Part shown: one piece after another, positions 60,234 to 64,000 of the stretch
Layout of the letters: the number at the start of each line of letters is the position of its first letter
Numbering within the stretch: position 1 is the first letter of the stretch
Assembly: GCF_000695795.1 (NCBI RefSeq)
Contig: NZ_JNCA01000013.1
Location: 1 to 64,000, forward strand
Reading direction: 5' to 3'
Length of the DNA: 64,000 nucleotides
From: Flavobacterium seoulense
GTDB taxonomy: Bacteria; Bacteroidota; Bacteroidia; Flavobacteriales; Flavobacteriaceae
The notes under the pieces: generated by a model
Databases searched by the model: none
What the model was told of the DNA's origin: nothing
Seen by the model: only the letters and a program-made list of their open reading frames with translations
Translations under genes and position numbers: made by a program

Positions 60234-62678
60234 ATGAAGATATCTTATCAGCAAAAAATTTTATTTACACTGTTTTTTTTAGTTTCATTGACTATGATGG
60301 GACAAAATTCAGGGAAAATTATTGGTAAAGTCACATTAAGTGATAATAGTCCTGCAGAAAATATTGCAGTTGCTTTAAGAAATACAAAATATAATACTGT
60401 TACTAATTTTAATGGCCAATATGAGTTTAAAAATGTTAAGCCGGGCAATTACATTTTAAGTATAAATGGTATTGCAATTAAAGCAATTACAGAAAATATA
60501 ACGGTAAACAGTAACCAGACTATTACTAGAAATTTTAAATTAAATGAAAATAAGGAGGAGCTAAATGAAGTAATCATTAAGAAAAATAAATACAAACAAA
60601 ATCAGCCTTCGTTGTCACTTCGTTTAAATACTCCAGTTTTAGAAATTCCACAAAACATCCAAATCATTAGTGGTCAAACCTTAAAAGACCAACAAATTAC
60701 CAGTATGAGTGACGGTGTTATTCGTAATGTTAGTGGAGCAGTTCGTTTAGAACACTGGGGAGATATGTACACTAACATTAATATGCGTGGTTCTCAAATA
60801 CAAGCTTTCCGTAATGGTTTTAACGTAGTATCCTCTTTCTGGGGACCACTTACTGAAGACATGAGTTTTGTAGATCATATCGAATTTGTAAAAGGACCTG
60901 CAGGATTTATGCTTTCAAGCGGAGATCCAAGCGGATTATATAATGTAGTTACCAAAAAACCAACAGGGATCACTAAAGGTGAAGTAAACGTTACAGGCGG
61001 AAGTTTTGACTTTTACAGAGCAAGTATTGATCTAGATGGAAAACTAGATAAAAAAGGGAAATTATTGTACCGCTTTAATGGTTCTGCTCAAAACAGAGGA
61101 TCACATCGTAAATTTGAACACAATGATCGCTATGCAATTGCACCTGTAATTTCATATCAAGTTGATGATAAAACTAAAATTACTTTAGAATATAACTATC
61201 AACATGCTAACACTACCGAAGTAGGTTCGTATTATGTTTTTGGTCCTGCTAGTGGCGGATATGCAAATTTACCGGTAGGTTTTACTATGACACAACCTGG
61301 TGTACCAGATACAAAAATCAATGACCATAGTGCGTATTTAATGTTTGAACATAACTTTAATTCTAACTGGAAATTTACAGCTCAAACTTCTTATTTTAAA
61401 TATCTACAACAAGGCTACAGTTCTTGGCCTAGTGCTGTAGGGCCACATTTTATTGATACCGATGACGATAAAATTCCAGATACACAAGTTTTAGACGCTG
61501 GAGAAGAAATTAGAAATGTTAGTATCTGGGATGCTGATGGTAATATGTATTTAGGGCAAATGTTCTTAAACGGAAAATTTAACACCGGTAAAGTTACTCA
61601 TAAATTTTTAGGAGGAATTGATTTAGGTAGTAAAGATTACTTAGCTGATTGGGGACAATCACATGACCTTGATACATTTACTACACCATTTAATGTTTAT
61701 AATCCAAATTATGGAACACCTGTTAATGGTTTACCTAATTTCGATCGTGAAACACCACTTAAAGAAAGAGCTGTAGCCACATATGGCTCTCAATATGCTG
61801 CAGCTTATGCTCAGGATGAACTGGGATTTTTTGAAAACAAATTAAGATTAACACTTGCAGCCCGTTATACCTGGATAAAACAAACAAGTACTTACAGTGA
61901 TCCAGCCTCTGACGGTCATATCACTCCTCGAATAGGTTTAAGTTATTCAATTAATCCATCCACTTCTATGTACGCATTATACGACCAAGCTTTTTCTCCT
62001 CAGCCAGGGATTACCAGAAGTGGTAGTGTAAAACCTCTAACTGGTACAAACAGGGAGATAGGTATTAAAAAAGACTGGTTCAACGGAGCATGGAGCACTA
62101 CTCTATCTGCTTATAGTATATTGAAGCAGAATGAATTAACAAGTGACCCTCAAAATACTCCCGGAGAAAATTACAGTGTAATTTTAGGTGAGAATAAAGC
62201 TGAAGGATTTGAGGTTGATTTAAGAGGTAAAATTGTAGAGGGTTTAAACTTAATTGCCAATTACGCTTTTACAGAATCTAAAGTAACTAAAATTTCAGAT
62301 GCTATTTCTCAAGCTACAGGTATCAATAAAGGCGATATCATTCCTGGCTATTCAAAACATGTGGCAAACGCATGGTTAAACTATACATTCCCTAGCGGAA
62401 TCTTAAAAGGTTTTGGCGCTTCTATTGGAGGAACTTATCTTGCCGGACGTCAAACTGATACCTGGAGTCCGGGATTAGAAAAATTACCAACCTATTTCAA
62501 AATGGATGGTGGTTTGTCTTATGAAACAAATAAATTTAAAGTAACAGCTAATGTATTCAACATTTTAGACAAATATTTATACAGCGGTTCCTTTTATCAA
62601 TGGGTTAGTGAAGGAGTATACTATTGGCAAACCGAAGCTCCTAGAAACTTTAGAGTTGGTGTGACTTACAAATTTTAA
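60234..62678 (+). CDS. TonB-dependent siderophore-type receptor
   Basis: An 814-residue outer-membrane receptor. Signal peptide (1-23), CarboxypepD_reg-like domain (about 27-110: KIIGKVTLSDNSPAENIAVAL), TonB-box-like EELNEVIIKK, plug (LEIPQNIQIISGQTLKDQ, MRGSQIQAFRNGF, VKGPAGFMLSSGDPSGLYNVVTKKP) and a barrel ending FRVGVTYKF with the terminal Phe. The plug motifs are those of the FhuA-like siderophore receptors. No biosynthesis or ABC genes are adjacent, so the ligand is unknown. Confidence 0.92.
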   Translation: MKISYQQKILFTLFFLVSLTMMGQNSGKIIGKVTLSDNSPAENIAVALRNTKYNTVTNFNGQYEFKNVKPGNYILSINGIAIKAITENITVNSNQTITRNFKLNENKEELNEVIIKKNKYKQNQPSLSLRLNTPVLEIPQNIQIISGQTLKDQQITSMSDGVIRNVSGAVRLEHWGDMYTNINMRGSQIQAFRNGFNVVSSFWGPLTEDMSFVDHIEFVKGPAGFMLSSGDPSGLYNVVTKKPTGITKGEVNVTGGSFDFYRASIDLDGKLDKKGKLLYRFNGSAQNRGSHRKFEHNDRYAIAPVISYQVDDKTKITLEYNYQHANTTEVGSYYVFGPASGGYANLPVGFTMTQPGVPDTKINDHSAYLMFEHNFNSNWKFTAQTSYFKYLQQGYSSWPSAVGPHFIDTDDDKIPDTQVLDAGEEIRNVSIWDADGNMYLGQMFLNGKFNTGKVTHKFLGGIDLGSKDYLADWGQSHDLDTFTTPFNVYNPNYGTPVNGLPNFDRETPLKERAVATYGSQYAAAYAQDELGFFENKLRLTLAARYTWIKQTSTYSDPASDGHITPRIGLSYSINPSTSMYALYDQAFSPQPGITRSGSVKPLTGTNREIGIKKDWFNGAWSTTLSAYSILKQNELTSDPQNTPGENYSVILGENKAEGFEVDLRGKIVEGLNLIANYAFTESKVTKISDAISQATGINKGDIIPGYSKHVANAWLNYTFPSGILKGFGASIGGTYLAGRQTDTWSPGLEKLPTYFKMDGGLSYETNKFKVTANVFNILDKYLYSGSFYQWVSEGVYYWQTEAPRNFRVGVTYKF

Positions 62679-62700
62679 AAATTACACTTTATAATGCTAA

Positions 62701-62737
62701 AAGGCTTGTTAATCTTATGGATTACAAGCCTTTTTTT
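62701..62737 (+). terminator. Terminator of the TonB receptor gene
   Basis: AAGGCTTGT-T-AATC pairs with GATT-ACAAGCCTT (one bulged T) followed by a run of T. It is 22 bp after the stop. Confidence 0.82.
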
Positions 62738-62767
62738 CATAAAAGTAGTACTACTTCAGTTTTATAC

Positions 62768-63217
62768 TTACTCTACCCTACATTCTGGAAAATGTAAAAT
62801 GGGAAAATTACAAGAATTGGCTATAAAACAAAGTTCATTTGCTTTTGTGTGTAAACTTAAAGCTTCTTCTGTTTTTTCCTTTTCCTGAATAATTACTTTA
62901 GGAAACAAACGTATTTCTACAATTCGGCCTGAACCATTTTCTAAAACTTCAAGAGTTGCTTCGGCATTATCTTCATATGAAATTACAGTTATATTGTTTT
63001 GAGAACACACATACAAATAAGACATCATGTGACAGGAAGTTACACTGCTCAACAATAAGTCTTCGGGATTGTATAAATTAGGATCACCCTTGAATGCTTT
63101 GGCTGCCGAAACATCTAAAATAGCCTTTCCATCAATACTAATTTGGTGCGTTTTAATATATCTTTTGAAAACCAAATTCCAGTTTAATTTTGCCTTGAAT
63201 AAATGCTTAAATCCCAT
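62768..63217 (-). CDS. OsmC-family protein
   Basis: A 149-residue soluble protein of the OsmC/Ohr superfamily, thiol peroxidases that often act on organic peroxides. The YNPEDLLLSSVTSCHMMSYL segment carries the likely peroxidatic Cys (about 61). The later NELCFIANSC segment holds two more Cys. SAAKAFKGDPNLYNPE is typical of the flavobacterial branch. It is convergent with the TonB receptor gene. Confidence 0.88.
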   Translation of the reverse strand: MGFKHLFKAKLNWNLVFKRYIKTHQISIDGKAILDVSAAKAFKGDPNLYNPEDLLLSSVTSCHMMSYLYVCSQNNITVISYEDNAEATLEVLENGSGRIVEIRLFPKVIIQEKEKTEEALSLHTKANELCFIANSCNFPILHFPECRVE

Positions 63218-63434
63218 ATATCAAATATAAATCTACTTAACCGCAAAGGTCGCAATGTTTTTCGCAAAGGGCACAAAGATTTAAAAAAATTTAATCTGTA
63301 CCAATTTCTTAAATCTGTTTAATCTGCGTTCCAATTTTTATACTAGACTTTGAAAAGAAAAATTAGGATATCATAAACAGCTAATCTGTATTTGCTTTAT
63401 TATATTTGTAATAACAACCTTAAACTGCCCCAAA
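63218..63434. repeat. Intergenic CGCAAAG-type repeat tract
   Basis: The span 63238-63330 has CCGCAAAGGTCGCAATG, then TTCGCAAAGGGCACAAAG, and further AAATCTGTTTAATCTGCG. Such short CGCAAAG and AATCTG tracts resemble, from memory, intergenic repeats common in Flavobacterium. Only one locus is in the window, so the repeat status cannot be tested here. A -7 box for the META gene (TATATTTG, 63401-63408) lies at the right end. Confidence 0.4.
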
Positions 63435-63884
63435 ATGAAAAAGCACTTCAAAATAATTGGCTTATTCTCTTTTTCTATTTTATTATTTTCTTGTAATAGT
63501 ACAAAAAATGTAAAAAACGAAAAAAGCTCTGAAATCACCGAAAAATATTGGAAATTGATTGAAATTAACGGTCAAAAAGTAACCGTAGAAAATTTTGCAG
63601 CCAAAGAACCTCATTTAATTTTAAAAAAAGAAGAAAATAGAGTTAACGGAAACGGTGGCTGTAATTCTTTTTTCGGAACTTATGAACTACAGGCAAATGT
63701 GAATCGTATTTCATTTTCAAAAATAGGTTCCACAAGAATGGCCTGTTTAAAGCCTACCGTTGAAAATGACTTTTTTAAAGTACTTGAAACAGTTGATAAT
63801 TACACGATAAAAAACGATACTTTACAATTAAACAAAGCGAGAATGGCTCCTTTAGCCAAATTTGTAGCCGTATATCTTAAATAA
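63435..63884 (+). CDS. META-domain lipoprotein (HslJ-like)
   Basis: A 149-residue exported lipoprotein (lipobox ILLFSCNST, Cys about 20) with a META domain: YWKLIEINGQKV, RVNGNGGCNSFFGTYEL and SKIGSTRMACL (the GGCNxF and TxMAC blocks are family marks). Related proteins are linked to heat or antibiotic stress; the role here is unknown. The likely -7 box at 63401-63408 gives a leader of about 20 nt. It precedes msrB by 6 bp and probably forms an operon with it. Confidence 0.88.
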   Translation: MKKHFKIIGLFSFSILLFSCNSTKNVKNEKSSEITEKYWKLIEINGQKVTVENFAAKEPHLILKKEENRVNGNGGCNSFFGTYELQANVNRISFSKIGSTRMACLKPTVENDFFKVLETVDNYTIKNDTLQLNKARMAPLAKFVAVYLK

Positions 63885-63890
63885 AAAAAT

Positions 63891-64000
63891 ATGCTAAACT
63901 GGAACGACCTTATAAAATATGCCACACATGGCAATCCAACTCCACCAAAACGAGTAGAAAAAACTGCTCAGGAATGGAAAGCAATGTTAACTGACGAAGA
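63891..64000 (+). CDS. msrB: Peptide methionine sulfoxide reductase MsrB (5' end only)
   Basis: The first 36 codons, running off the right edge: MLNWNDLIKYATHGNPTPPK, then RVEKTAQEWKAMLTDE. The W-x-x-x-L-T-x-E start of the MsrB domain and the NPTP-x-KRVEKT leader match methionine-R-sulfoxide reductases of Flavobacteria, which lack a signal peptide here. The catalytic Cys and zinc ligands lie beyond the window. The start is 6 bp after the META gene. Confidence 0.8.
   Translation, partial: MLNWNDLIKYATHGNPTPPKRVEKTAQEWKAMLTDE

Noticed and set aside
63218..63434. CRISPR array in the repeated CGCAAAG tract
   Set aside because: The repeats are too short, not evenly spaced and without uniform spacers; no cas genes are present.
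1..64000. tRNA, rRNA genes, insertion sequences or prophage
   Set aside because: No cloverleaf, rRNA core sequence, transposase or integrase was recognised on either strand.

Overview
The window looks like chromosome of a Flavobacterium-type bacterium (Bacteroidota). The DNA is AT-rich. It carries a SusC/SusD pair, a hybrid two-component sensor-regulator (HTCS), a C-terminal sorting domain of the type IX secretion system, and many promoters with the Bacteroidota -7 box TAnnTTTG. All assignments are from reading the sequence and recalled family motifs; no database search was run.

Positions 1-48.6 kb form a large polysaccharide-utilisation region for uronic-acid-rich plant glycans. From the left it holds: a PL11 rhamnogalacturonan lyase running off the edge; an operon of SDR oxidoreductase, UxuA and a two-domain CE6-like/CE4 esterase; a GH2-GH115 operon; a second SDR-UxuA pair; a divergent cupin/AraC regulator; a CE12 esterase and a CE20-like esterase; an unknown lipoprotein; a 2346-residue secreted protein with both a CE8 pectin methylesterase and a PL1 pectate lyase; GH28, GH105 and GH43 enzymes; a surface lipoprotein; SusD; SusC; two further small lipoproteins; the HTCS; and a GH3 enzyme with a PA14 domain. 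Together these would remove methyl and acetyl esters, cut homogalacturonan and rhamnogalacturonan, import the oligosaccharides, release glucuronate and galacturonate, and feed the glucuronate branch through fructuronate and mannonate.

Positions 48.6-60 kb are different: short, mostly single-gene units encoding proteins typical of stress or envelope homeostasis (SRPBCC, CheB/CheR-PAS-kinase, DUF2071, DUF202, DUF892, CinA, glycosyltransferase plus a short UDP-galactopyranose-mutase-like protein, DUF2188, YtxH, DUF4142, and two charged disordered proteins). Positions 60-64 kb hold a siderophore-type TonB receptor, an OsmC protein, a META-domain lipoprotein and the start of msrB.

Two regulatory patterns emerged from comparing upstream regions. 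(1) Four promoters in the left part share a 25-bp site, TATCA-N4-TTGCCA-N4-TWATCA (plus-strand reading; one copy has GTATCA), placed 22 or 23 bp upstream of a TAnnTTTG box. One copy drives no obvious gene but a terminator-bounded transcript of about 165 nt. (2) At least seven promoters in the 49-59 kb cluster, on both strands, share a 14-bp element close to TGGTAATTATATAA exactly 42 bp upstream of the -7 box. This would define one regulon over nearly the whole stress-like cluster. These two patterns are the main novelty candidates.
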